Shown here in pieces: positions 9,296-16,185 of a stretch of DNA of 34,723 nt; the first letter of the stretch is position 1, and the number at the start of each line of letters is the position of its first letter. Made by a program: the position numbers and the translations under genes. The notes beneath the pieces were generated by a model. The model made no database searches, was not told where the DNA came from, and saw nothing but the letters and a program-made list of their open reading frames with translations. The stretch comes from Lachnospiraceae bacterium (GTDB lineage: Bacteria; Bacillota; Clostridia; Lachnospirales; Lachnospiraceae): assembly GCA_900751785.1 (NCBI GenBank), contig CAADSM010000119.1, positions 1 through 34,723 of the forward strand, written 5' to 3'.

Positions 9296-9379
9296 GGAAA
9301 CCTACCGTTTCCCTTCGCAACCAAACGTTTCTTTTCTTTTATACAAATTGATTATATCATTTAGACAGAAAAACTACAA
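9296..9379 (-). promoter_or_regulatory. Promoter and candidate operator of the XRE regulator
   Basis: On the minus strand TTGTAG (9374-9379), a 17-nt spacer and a perfect TATAAT (9351-9356). Downstream of the predicted start, at 9296-9312, is GGAAAC-CTACC-GTTTCC, a perfect 6-bp dyad, with a related AAACGTTT at about 9323-9331. A dyad in the 5' untranslated region of an HTH gene is a plausible self-operator; that role is inference. Confidence 0.5.
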
Positions 9380-9703
9380 AAAAATTGCAAGGAGTGATTC
9401 CAATGTACAATAACTTATGAATATATTTGTGATAAATACAATTGTACTAATACTAGAAAAGAAAGTAAATCGAAGCCGAAATCGTGCAATAGATATAAAA
9501 ACAGCGCACATTGCAAGCCAATTTAAAAAGTTTTCCCCAAACTGAAAGGCACATCCACACACTAACAAATAGGGGATATATTTAACACTGACGACCGAAA
9601 TACCTTTATAACCAATTCTATTACAGCACGAAAATCGGTTGTCATAAAATACTTTCTTTACTATTTGTGCCGCCAATTCAAAGGTGGAGGAATGGAGATT
9701 TTT
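9380..9703. other. AT-rich gene-free stretch at the left of an AT-rich island
   Basis: A run of bases clearly richer in A+T than both flanks. On the minus strand a hydrophobic frame of about 100 codons (9374-9676) can be read, but it starts at TTG, has no ribosome binding site and overlaps the regulator's promoter. It may be a relic of a membrane-protein gene or chance. On the plus strand TTGTCA (9639-9644), a 17-nt spacer and TATTTG (9662-9667) form a moderate promoter candidate for the secreted-protein gene that follows. Confidence 0.4.
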
Positions 9704-10363
9704 ATGAAAATTATCAAGAGATATATAAGTTTTTTTATGTTTTTTTTAATTCTCTGCAACTGTTCATTATCGGCTTTCGCTTTTACTACTAATAATACTG
9801 ACGAAAATATTACTATCCAAGAATATGAAGCCGCAATAAAAAATGAATGTAAAAAATATGGTATTGAATGTGAAATATTAAACTATAACCCCAAAATAGA
9901 AATAACGGAAAAAGACTTAACTGCGGAGCTTGATCGAATCAGAAAGTTTGGCGAACGAAAAAAAGAGGAAGAATTTATTGATATTTCAAACAGTATCTAT
10001 AAATTCCCTACTACAATCTCTCCGCGTATTATGCCACAAACCAAAAATGTTTCAGAAACATTTAAAATTGATTGTGTCTATGGATGGGTAAATATGAAAT
10101 TAGCTGCTAATATTACAATTAATGTTCAAGCTGGTAATATAATGTACATAAATAGTTACGATGTATATCCATCCGGAACGTATGTAAACTTTGATTCATA
10201 CACTTTAAAAAGTGTAACCTATACTCAAGACCGTCCCTCTCTCGGGTGGATTACCTTTACAGTAAAAGGAACAGCAAGGTTTTCCTACACAGATCCTTAC
10301 CTACAAATTACAACCGGATATAATGTCGATTCTACAGAAACAGTAAAAGTTGATTGTAATTAA
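9704..10363 (+). CDS. Secreted protein of unknown function
   Basis: 219 residues, family not recognised. The start MKIIKRYISFFMFFLILCNC was chosen because GGAG lies 6 nt upstream; a more upstream ATG at 9692 sits too close to its GGAGG. The N-terminus is a classical signal peptide: lysines, a hydrophobic core, then SAFAF, a likely signal peptidase I site near residue 25. The mature part begins with an acidic, probably helical region (QEYEAAIKNECKKYGIECEIL), followed after about residue 100 by a beta-rich, Tyr/Thr-rich part with repeated short strands. Codon use is AT-rich, unlike neighbouring genes, suggesting transfer from another genome. A small membrane peptide follows on the same strand. 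Confidence 0.8.
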   Translation: MKIIKRYISFFMFFLILCNCSLSAFAFTTNNTDENITIQEYEAAIKNECKKYGIECEILNYNPKIEITEKDLTAELDRIRKFGERKKEEEFIDISNSIYKFPTTISPRIMPQTKNVSETFKIDCVYGWVNMKLAANITINVQAGNIMYINSYDVYPSGTYVNFDSYTLKSVTYTQDRPSLGWITFTVKGTARFSYTDPYLQITTGYNVDSTETVKVDCN

Positions 10364-10436
10364 TAATTTTATTTGTTATTCTATCCATATATTTTATACC
10401 ATGGTTTCATATGGATTAGAAGGAGGGCTTGAGAGT

Positions 10437-10550
10437 ATGGAAGCTATAGGAAGTATAATGTTGATCCTGGGATATCTCGGCGGACTGCTGAATGTGGTAA
10501 TGACGGTTCTTGTCATTCTGGCATGCATCAAGTATCTGAGGAAAAAATAG
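10437..10550 (+). CDS. 37-residue single-span membrane peptide
   Basis: MEAIGSIMLILGYLGGLLNV and so on to a basic end KYLRKK. One hydrophobic segment covers most of the peptide, followed by positive charges, so the C-terminus should be cytoplasmic. AAGGAGGG lies 9 nt before the ATG, a strong ribosome site that excludes the longer in-frame starts. It begins 73 nt after the secreted-protein gene and is followed by a terminator, so the two probably share a transcript. No family recognised. Confidence 0.65.
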   Translation: MEAIGSIMLILGYLGGLLNVVMTVLVILACIKYLRKK

Positions 10551-10572
10551 CACGCTTTGTGCACAAACGACA

Positions 10573-10612
10573 GGGCAGGCGCCGGTTTTCTCCGGCCGCC
10601 TGTCCCTTCTTT
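10573..10612 (+). terminator. Terminator between convergent genes
   Basis: GGGCAGGCG-CCGG (10573-10585), a TTTTCT loop, CCGG-CCGCCTGTCCC (10592-10606) with one or two bulges, then TTCTTT. It ends the plus-strand pair and lies about 25 nt beyond the stop of the minus-strand reductase, so it may act for both. Confidence 0.65.
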
Positions 10613-10636
10613 ATGCGGACTGCTTCCTCCACGGCA

Positions 10637-11488
10637 TCAGAGCATCTCGATGAATGCCGCGATCCTTGTATTTAACTGTCCGATATCCGCCTGTGAATAA
10701 TCAGTCTCTACGCTGATGTACGGAATCCCTTTCTCCTGATTGACGAATCTGCGGATGCCGTAAGACTCGATATTGTACGTATGGCAGGCCTGCAGGGTCA
10801 TCTCCACCACGCCGTCCACCTGATACTCATCGATCAGCCTTCCGAGCAGCTCCAGACGGTTCGGGTTCGGCGTCATGACGGAGCAGCCGATGTTCAGATA
10901 CCTCCTCGCGAGAGCGTCGTATACATCCTCCGCGTCCTCATCTACCAGCTTGTCGATCGACTTCGCCCCGGTACAGTTCTCATAGGTCACGACCACTGCG
11001 CCGTTGCTCTCGATAGCCTGGATGATCTTCTCCAGATATTCCTTAAAACGGATGATCTCGCTCTTCCAGAGCTTCAGCGCCTCCTCTCCCTGGGTGTTTG
11101 GCAGCTCCATAAGAAATACGTCCTTGAACTCTGACATATACTCGTACATTTTTTTCTTTCCATCGCAGGTCGTCTCCCCGACAACTACGTCCGAGAAATA
11201 GAAAAACGGACATTTATCCGTCTTGGCAAATCCATAGCTGGATTTGATCAGCGGGCATAAGTTCTTCGGCAGATCCCGCTCCGCGTCCGGGATCGTCTCA
11301 TCCGATGTGGAGCACAGTCCCACTGTCGCCGCGCCCATCGCCATCGCGATCTCCTGCGGGAAATATGTACAGTAGGCGCCTACCACCGGCACTCCCTGCT
11401 CCTTTAACTTCTTCACCCCGAGGAAAGAATTTTTCCTCTGCTCGGCAAATTCTTCAAATACCTCCGGTAATTCTTTGATCAGTTCCAC
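10637..11488 (-). CDS. Double-cubane-cluster reductase / 2-hydroxyacyl-CoA dehydratase-like protein, internally shortened
   Basis: HgdB/BcrC-type iron-sulfur protein that, with its activase, performs low-potential ATP-driven reductions; the substrate is unknown. The start is the GTG at 11486-11488, 8 nt after GGAGG; a longer frame upstream lies inside the activase gene. Conserved segments: GAYCTYFPQEIAMAMGA, SDETIPDAERDLPKNLCPLIKSSYGFA, KCPFFYFSD, GETTCDGKKK, VTYENCTGAKSIDKLVDED, NIGCSVMTPN, TLQACHTYNIESY, ETDYSQAD. Cysteines fall at 40, 59, 78, 93, 108, 172, 202 and 235. Length is 283 residues, whereas relatives I know run about 380-420. The missing part falls between FKEYLEK (about residue 154) and IIQAIESNGAVVV, where relatives carry a helical linker and a TGCPIGG-type strand. 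It is open and in frame, so either a real shortened form or a deletion allele. Confidence 0.85.
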   Translation of the reverse strand: MELIKELPEVFEEFAEQRKNSFLGVKKLKEQGVPVVGAYCTYFPQEIAMAMGAATVGLCSTSDETIPDAERDLPKNLCPLIKSSYGFAKTDKCPFFYFSDVVVGETTCDGKKKMYEYMSEFKDVFLMELPNTQGEEALKLWKSEIIRFKEYLEKIIQAIESNGAVVVTYENCTGAKSIDKLVDEDAEDVYDALARRYLNIGCSVMTPNPNRLELLGRLIDEYQVDGVVEMTLQACHTYNIESYGIRRFVNQEKGIPYISVETDYSQADIGQLNTRIAAFIEML

Positions 11489-12269
11489 TTCCTTTTCCTC
11501 CTCTGCGCTTAAACTTCTCTTCTGCCAGCAGTGCCGCGCCCAGCGCCCCTGCATATCTGCCGCAGTCCTCCGACTTTACTTTCCTTCCGATCTTCTCTGA
11601 AAGGATCCGGGCAAAGTATCTGCTTCCGCTGAGTCCCCCGGTCAGGATGACCTTTTCCGGCAGATCCTTGCGCAGGGCCAGCTGTGCCACTTTCGCTGCA
11701 ACGGAGTCCACCACGCCTGCCGCGATGTCCTCCCGTCTCCTTCCCTCTCCGATATAGTTGATCACCTCTGACTCTGCAAACACCGTACACAGTGAGCTGA
11801 TCGGGAGCACTTCCCCTTCATCCGCCAGCTCAAAGAGCTCGGCCAGACCGACTCCGAGCCGGTTTGCCATGATCTCGAGAAACTTTCCCGTTCCCGCGGA
11901 GCACTTGTCATTCATGAGAAAATCCTGCACCATGCCCTGACTGAGCAGGATCACCTTCGTATCCTGTCCGCCCACGTCGATCACAGCGCATTCTCCGCCC
12001 CCGATCTCCCTGCCGCCTCTGGCGTGACAGGTGATCTCCGTGATCACGTGATCGGCATAGTCCACAGCCACTCTGCCGTATCCGGTCGCTACGGTCCGTG
12101 TCCCCTCGTCGAGGACATCGATCCCCTCCCGGAGCAGTCTTTCCCGGATAACGCCCGCTGTCTCCTTGCTGCTCCACCCCGTGGGGAGGACGAACTCCAG
12201 ATTCACCTCTCCCCTCGTCACTACCTTGGCGGCAGTTGAACCGATGTCGATTCCTACATAATTCATCAT
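11454..12269 (-). CDS. Acyl-CoA dehydratase/reductase activase (BadF/BcrA/HgdC-type ATPase)
   Basis: 271 residues. A homodimeric ASKHA-fold ATPase with a subunit-bridging 4Fe-4S cluster that injects an electron into its partner dehydratase or reductase on ATP hydrolysis. Motifs: phosphate 1 GIDIGSTAAKVV at residues 6-17; AVIDVGGQDTKVI in the middle; cluster cysteines in NDKCSAGTGKF and PISSLCTVFAESE; adenosine site LTGGLSGSRY; and the C-terminal YAGALGAALLA. The start is the first of two ATGs at 12264-12269, 6 nt after AGGAG. Its end overlaps the reductase start by 35 bp, so the pair is translationally coupled. Usual length for the family, so the activase appears intact even though its partner is short. 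Confidence 0.93.
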   Translation of the reverse strand: MMNYVGIDIGSTAAKVVTRGEVNLEFVLPTGWSSKETAGVIRERLLREGIDVLDEGTRTVATGYGRVAVDYADHVITEITCHARGGREIGGGECAVIDVGGQDTKVILLSQGMVQDFLMNDKCSAGTGKFLEIMANRLGVGLAELFELADEGEVLPISSLCTVFAESEVINYIGEGRRREDIAAGVVDSVAAKVAQLALRKDLPEKVILTGGLSGSRYFARILSEKIGRKVKSEDCGRYAGALGAALLAEEKFKRRGGKGSGTDQRITGGI

Positions 12270-12469
12270 CTTCATCTCCTGTATCTTCAGACTGTCGTCA
12301 TGATATAACCGTATCATTTTTCCTTTTTCCACACAATCAGAAAAGGATGGATCATCCATTGATTTTTATAATGACAGAGATAGCAAATTTCTATGATCAG
12401 TTCCCGCAGAATGCCCGCATTGTTTTTTATAAATCGTTGTTCCGCCGCATGCGGATCTATTCTCTGCAG

Positions 12470-12514
12470 ACAGAAAACAGCGCGCATATGCAGGTTCTCT
12501 CTGCACATACGCGC
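12470..12514 (-). terminator. Terminator of the BlaI/BlaR-type operon
   Basis: 14-bp stem (12501-12514 with 12480-12493, two G-T wobbles) around a 7-nt loop, followed on the minus strand by TGTTTTCTGTC. It separates the BlaR-type gene from the activase gene, so the latter needs its own promoter somewhere in 12270-12470; I find no convincing pair of boxes there. Confidence 0.7.
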
Positions 12515-12553
12515 GGTAAGGCATTTAAAGTGGATTACACTAGTTCAGCCGGT

Positions 12554-13939
12554 TCAATTATCCTGTACTTCAACACTTGTCTCTCTGTCCTCGATCGTCA
12601 CGGAAGGTCCTTCCATCTTTGTAACTCCGATGATATTCCCCTCCGCGTCCTTGGATACACAGATCCCTGTCGTCGTTTCCGATTCCTTTTCCACGTCGGA
12701 GGGCAGGCTGACGGCCATCTGGATTTCGCCGCCGTTTTCTTCCATGATATATAAGAAGCCGGCGCGCTCGCCATCATACATCAGCTCTCCCGAAGCGCTG
12801 TCATAGGATACTCCGTACGCCTCATACTCCTGAAATTCCTCGGAGTTCACAAGACTGTCGATGAGACCGAGGTCTATCTCCATGCTCTCTTCCGAATTTT
12901 CCGCCGGCGCATCGGCCTGCGCGGCATCGCCGCTGTTCACATCATTCTCTTCCTGAACTGCTACAATATCATTATCCTGGATGCCGCTCTCACGCTGATC
13001 CGTCTGCGCGAACACGGTGACTGCAGTTCCCAGCAGGAGCACAGCGCACGCCGCGCTGAGCCCGGTTGCCTTTTTAAATTTCATAATTGCCTCAATCCTT
13101 TCTTTTATGGCGCTTTTCCCGAACCCCTGGGCGAAAAGCGACCGCTGATACTCTTTTTCCGCCAGACCGACCAGCGCTCTGGCATACTCTCTCTTTGCCC
13201 CCTCCCCGAAACGTGAAAGTACTCTTTCATCACAGGACAGCTCCATATCCCGGGAAAACAGGACATACATGAGCCACACAAGCGGGTTGAACCAGTGGAT
13301 GCATACCGCCAGGAGCATGATGACCTTCCACAGGTTATCGCCCCGTCTGACATGCGCCGCCTCGTGCGCCAGCACGAACTTGAGCCGCCCGCTCTTCTCT
13401 GAGAGCAGAAATGACGGAAGGATGATCCCCGGACGGATGATCCCGAACACGACGGGTGTCACGATGCGGTCAGAGGCAAGAAGCCTCACCCGCTCCGGAA
13501 TGTCCGCCTCTTTCCTGAGACTGCACGCCTGCTCCCCACTGAGCGGGATCGCCTCGTTCATCCTGCGGCATTCACGGATATACAGCACTGCCAGTATCAC
13601 AGACAGCAGCAGCGCCGCAGCCGCCCATACATAGGGCAGCGCCCGCATAAGAATACCGCTGAGATCCGCTCCCTCCGGCGCCGCGGTCTGGACCGCAGTC
13701 ATTTTCTGCAGGGAATCCCCACTGAGGATCATCCTCTCCATCTTGTCCGCCACAGCGTTCTCCACGGGAACTGTGATCCCGAATCGAAATGGAAGCTCCA
13801 CCGGCACAAGGAGCCGCAGCAGGGCAACGCTCCACAGCATCATAAAATACTTCTTCGGCAGCCTGTTCGCAGACAGGAACCGCACGGCGGCGATCATAAT
13901 GATCAGGATCCCTCCTGAAAAGCTCATTCTGAGCAGCAT
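12554..13939 (-). CDS. BlaR1/MecR1-type M56 membrane metalloprotease without a penicillin-binding sensor domain
   Basis: 461 residues; partner of the BlaI-type repressor, which it would inactivate on sensing a signal. The start is the ATG at 13939, 8 nt after GAGG; the ATG at 13945 is only 2 nt from it. Transmembrane segments lie near residues 8-22, 33-48, 100-121 and 200-225. Zinc protease motif HEAAH at 192-196, with the further ligand Glu232 in MELSCDE. A last hydrophobic segment near 292-310 exports the C-terminus. That outer part (about 311-461) is acidic and shows none of the SxxK/KTG features of the BlaR1 beta-lactam sensor, so the signal is unlikely to be recognised in the usual way. 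No beta-lactamase gene lies nearby. Confidence 0.88.
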   Translation of the reverse strand: MLLRMSFSGGILIIMIAAVRFLSANRLPKKYFMMLWSVALLRLLVPVELPFRFGITVPVENAVADKMERMILSGDSLQKMTAVQTAAPEGADLSGILMRALPYVWAAAALLLSVILAVLYIRECRRMNEAIPLSGEQACSLRKEADIPERVRLLASDRIVTPVVFGIIRPGIILPSFLLSEKSGRLKFVLAHEAAHVRRGDNLWKVIMLLAVCIHWFNPLVWLMYVLFSRDMELSCDERVLSRFGEGAKREYARALVGLAEKEYQRSLFAQGFGKSAIKERIEAIMKFKKATGLSAACAVLLLGTAVTVFAQTDQRESGIQDNDIVAVQEENDVNSGDAAQADAPAENSEESMEIDLGLIDSLVNSEEFQEYEAYGVSYDSASGELMYDGERAGFLYIMEENGGEIQMAVSLPSDVEKESETTTGICVSKDAEGNIIGVTKMEGPSVTIEDRETSVEVQDN

Positions 13940-13949
13940 ATGCATTTCC

Positions 13950-14309
13950 TCACTTTATTCTGTCTATCATGTCTTTCAGTTCCTGGAGTTCGTCGGACGT
14001 CAAATGCTCTTCCGAGAGAAACGCAGCGAAAAACTGCTTCTTTGAGCCATCGAACATCCTGTCGATCAGCTCTTCCGTCTCATATGCCTGGACCTCTTCT
14101 CTCGAGATCAGCGCATGGCAGCCGAACTTCGGCTCCCGCCGCTCGATGGCGCCCTTTTCAATGCACTTCTTGATCACCGTGTAAGTAGTGTTCCGGTTCC
14201 ATCCGATCTCCGCCTTTAAGATCCCGGCGATCTGCCCTGCGCTCAGGTCTCCCTCCCGCCACAGGATCTCCATAACCTTCAATTCTGAATCAAACAGCTT
14301 GATCTCCAT
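13950..14309 (-). CDS. BlaI/MecI/CopY-family repressor
   Basis: 119 residues, typical length. A winged-helix domain (residues 1-75) with LFDSELKVMEILWREGDLSAGQI and NRNTTYTVIKKCIEKGAIERRE; the C-terminal helices (80-119) dimerise. The start MEIKLFDSE lies 7 nt after GGAGG; an ATG 6 nt upstream is too close to that site. The stop lies 10 nt from the protease start, so one operon. The family represses its own promoter until cleaved through its membrane protease; the two dyads upstream fit this. Confidence 0.93.
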   Translation of the reverse strand: MEIKLFDSELKVMEILWREGDLSAGQIAGILKAEIGWNRNTTYTVIKKCIEKGAIERREPKFGCHALISREEVQAYETEELIDRMFDGSKKQFFAAFLSEEHLTSDELQELKDMIDRIK

Positions 14310-14326
14310 GTTCATTCCTCCATTTA

Positions 14327-14387
14327 AAAATGACTATTGCAATAGTATTTTCACAATCATACTACTACAATAGTCATTTTCTGTCAA
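14327..14387 (-). promoter_or_regulatory. Promoter and two BlaI-type operators of the repressor/protease operon
   Basis: On the minus strand TTGACA (14382-14387), a 17-nt spacer and TAGTAT (14359-14364). Dyad 1: ACTACAATAGT at 14364-14374, in the spacer. Dyad 2: ACTATTGCAATAGT at 14333-14346, a perfect palindrome just downstream of the start. The outer 13-mers, 14327-14339 and 14368-14380, are exact inverted repeats. The ACTA-TAGT dyads resemble known BlaI/MecI boxes, and their position would block RNA polymerase. Confidence 0.85.
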
Positions 14388-14419
14388 CCGGCTTTTTGCT
14401 TTTACTTACCTTTTTGCCT

Positions 14420-14632
14420 GCACCGGGTTACTGTTCACACCGCACTCCGGGATAGGAAACTGCATCGTCATGCTTGCATGTAAGAGGCAGTTTCCTATCC
14501 CGGAGTACGAGTGGAACTCGTAACCGCCGCCCTCATAAGCAGTCTTAGCACGAAGTGCGGAACTGGAGCGCGCCAGCGCGACGAGTGCGCATGCGGGCGG
14601 CGGTTAGGTGTGAACTGTTACTGCACCGGTTC
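14420..14632. repeat. Structured intergenic element of nested inverted repeats (REP/MITE-like)
   Basis: Outer arms: the segment near 14420-14441 reads, in reverse, GGTGTGAACAGTAACCCGGTG, against GGTGTGAACTGTTACTGCACCGG at about 14606-14628; they match well over the first 15 bases. Within: a perfect 20-bp stem, 14444-14463 with 14487-14506, around a 23-nt loop; a short ACGAG/CTCGT hairpin near 14506-14520; AACCGCCGCCC (about 14520-14531) exactly complementary to GGGCGGCGGTT (about 14595-14606); and GC-rich mini-hairpins between them. No credible reading frame. It lies 3' of thioredoxin and upstream of the repressor promoter, so it may end the trxA transcript. Repeat family unknown to me. Confidence 0.7.
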
Positions 14633-14660
14633 TTTTTCTGTTTTCTCAGCCTGTTTTCTG

Positions 14661-14969
14661 CTATTTCACCAGCCCCAGGAGTGTGCTCTTCGGAACAGCT
14701 CCGATCTGTTTTCCGGCGATCTCGCCGTTCTTTACTGCGATAAATGTGGGGATGCTCATCACGCCGAATCTCTGTGCCAGCTCGATCTGCTCATCGATAT
14801 TGATCTTGCACACCTTGATCTCCGGCTCCTCGTTGGAAATCTCCTCCACGACCGGTCCCATCATCTTGCACGGTCCGCACCAGTCTGCGTAGAAATCCAC
14901 CAGTACCGGCTTGTCGGACTGCATCACTTCCTGATCAAAATTTTCTGCTGTTAATTTGATTACTGCCAT
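14661..14969 (-). CDS. trxA: Thioredoxin
   Basis: 102 residues, the standard length. A cytosolic disulfide reductase recharged by thioredoxin reductase. The active site WCGPC lies in FYADWCGPCKMMGP, with the buried Asp in LVDFYADW and the cis-proline in SIPTF. AGGAGG lies about 9 nt before the ATG. Probably a single-gene unit; a thioredoxin reductase gene is not adjacent. Confidence 0.96.
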   Translation of the reverse strand: MAVIKLTAENFDQEVMQSDKPVLVDFYADWCGPCKMMGPVVEEISNEEPEIKVCKINIDEQIELAQRFGVMSIPTFIAVKNGEIAGKQIGAVPKSTLLGLVK

Positions 14970-15014
14970 ATTTTATATCCTCCTTGTGAATCATTTTTCT
15001 GCTTTGATGTTCTT

Positions 15015-15056
15015 AGTATATCACAAGATCCTATTTTTTCTGTGACAAAATCACAG
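15015..15056 (-). promoter_or_regulatory. trxA promoter region with a perfect palindrome
   Basis: Minus-strand extended -10 TGATATACT (TATACT at 15015-15020), no recognisable -35, and the palindrome CTGTGA-TTTTG-TCACAG at 15040-15056. The palindrome is centred about 40 nt before the predicted start, where class II activators bind. It also covers the stop codon of the upstream phosphatase gene. The binding protein is unknown: the half-sites look CRP-like, but the spacer is 5 rather than 6 nt. Confidence 0.45.
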
Positions 15057-15821
15057 AATCCCATAATATTTTAATGCCTCTCTGATCCCGTCCCTGTCGG
15101 CGCTTCCTGTCACATAGTCTGCGCAGCGCTTCACCGCATCGGTAGCATCTCTCATGGCAACTCCTGTCCCGGCAAAGGACAGCATCTCCCTGTCATTCTC
15201 CCCGTCCCCAAAAGCGATGATCTCGTCCTGCCGCAGGGAATATTTTTTCATCATATACTGGATCCCGCGGACTTTACTTCCATCCTTCGAGATCACGTCC
15301 ACAGCGCCGCTGTTCCACCTCGTGATCCGGCAGCCCGGCAGGATGCGGGGCAGATCCCTGCTCTCCGTCTCATCCACATAGACGACACACTGATAGACCG
15401 GGACTCCGCTGTAAACACTGATCTCCGGGACCGCCGTCAGGATATCAGCCTGGACCCTGCGCACTCTGTCATTGACAAAATTCATATACATCCGCTTTTC
15501 TTCAATAAACATGACTGGCACCTCGCATTTTTCAAACAGTGAAGCGAGAGACGCCGTGTCATCCGCCGGGACGGGCACCGCATACAGCAGATTTCCCGCG
15601 CCGTCGGAACATATCTGCCCGTTCAGCAGGATATAGCCGTCAAAACACAGGCCGTCCAGAGGGAGCTCCTCAAGCTCCAGCATGTGCCTTCCCGTTGCTG
15701 CAAAGACCTTGATTCCTTTCTCTCTCAGATCTCTTACTGCCTGTTCCGCACTCGCCGGCACCCTGCCCGTGCTGTGCGGCAGCAGTGTCCCGTCAATATC
15801 AAAAAACGCTGCTCTGATCAT
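15051..15821 (-). CDS. Cof-type HAD-IIB phosphatase
   Basis: 256 residues; a cytosolic Mg-dependent sugar-phosphate or cofactor phosphatase of the Cof family, exact substrate unknown. Motif I FFDIDGTLL with nucleophile Asp; motif II FAATGRH; motif III lysine in SKDGSKVRGI; motif IV FGDGENDREML. The IIB cap lies between II and III. The start is the ATG at 15819-15821, 7 nt after GGAGG; an open frame reaches 15863 without a ribosome site. No clear promoter found upstream. Confidence 0.92.
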   Translation of the reverse strand: MIRAAFFDIDGTLLPHSTGRVPASAEQAVRDLREKGIKVFAATGRHMLELEELPLDGLCFDGYILLNGQICSDGAGNLLYAVPVPADDTASLASLFEKCEVPVMFIEEKRMYMNFVNDRVRRVQADILTAVPEISVYSGVPVYQCVVYVDETESRDLPRILPGCRITRWNSGAVDVISKDGSKVRGIQYMMKKYSLRQDEIIAFGDGENDREMLSFAGTGVAMRDATDAVKRCADYVTGSADRDGIREALKYYGIL

Positions 15822-16109
15822 GTGCTTTCCTCCGCTCTTTTCCGTACTCTTTTCTGCGGACATTGTAGCGAGTCACTGGTGCGACGACTAGTGCAGGTAC
15901 ATATTCCACTGCTTTTTCGAAAAAATAACAGTTATGTTGTATTGTTGAGTTACCACACACCAATCCTCATAAACTGCCAACTGCTATGCTTAGTTTAACA
16001 TGGATTCTTACCCCCAACAACGACATATCTTATTTTCTTCCAAAACCACCGCCTTGAAAGATCCGAAACTGGTTTTTCGGCTGCTCGTCCGCGAATTGGT
16101 ATAAACAGA
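15822..16109. other. Intergenic stretch without a recognisable gene
   Basis: About 290 bp between the phosphatase start and the terminator of the GH3 gene. On the minus strand a short frame ends FADEQPKNQFRIFQGGGFGRK-stop (near 16025-16100) and looks protein-like, so it may be the tail of a lost gene. I see no start, ribosome site, promoter or repeat. Confidence 0.4.
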
Positions 16110-16154
16110 AAATCTGCCGCACCGCCTGCATTCTGCAGACAGTGCGACAGATTT
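16110..16154 (-). terminator. Terminator of the GH3 gene
   Basis: AAATCTG-CGCAC (16110-16122, one unpaired base) pairs with GTGCG-CAGATTT (16142-16154). The inner CTGCA/TGCAG forms a smaller hairpin. The minus-strand transcript ends ATTTTCTGTTT. Confidence 0.7.
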
Positions 16155-16185
16155 ATATGCTTCTATGAGAGACTGTATCGGAGAA

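Noticed and set aside
9374..9676. 100-codon hydrophobic frame on the minus strand
   Set aside because: TTG start, no ribosome binding site, overlap with the regulator promoter; kept only as a possible relic.
12554..14309. Complete beta-lactam resistance operon
   Set aside because: No beta-lactamase or penicillin-binding protein gene is present in the window and the BlaR-type protein lacks the sensor domain.
15040..15056. CRP/FNR site as a firm call
   Set aside because: The spacer between half-sites is 5 nt rather than the usual 6, so the regulator cannot be named.
16025..16100. Short protein-like tail ending GGGFGRK-stop
   Set aside because: No start, no upstream coding continuity and no family recognised; could be chance.
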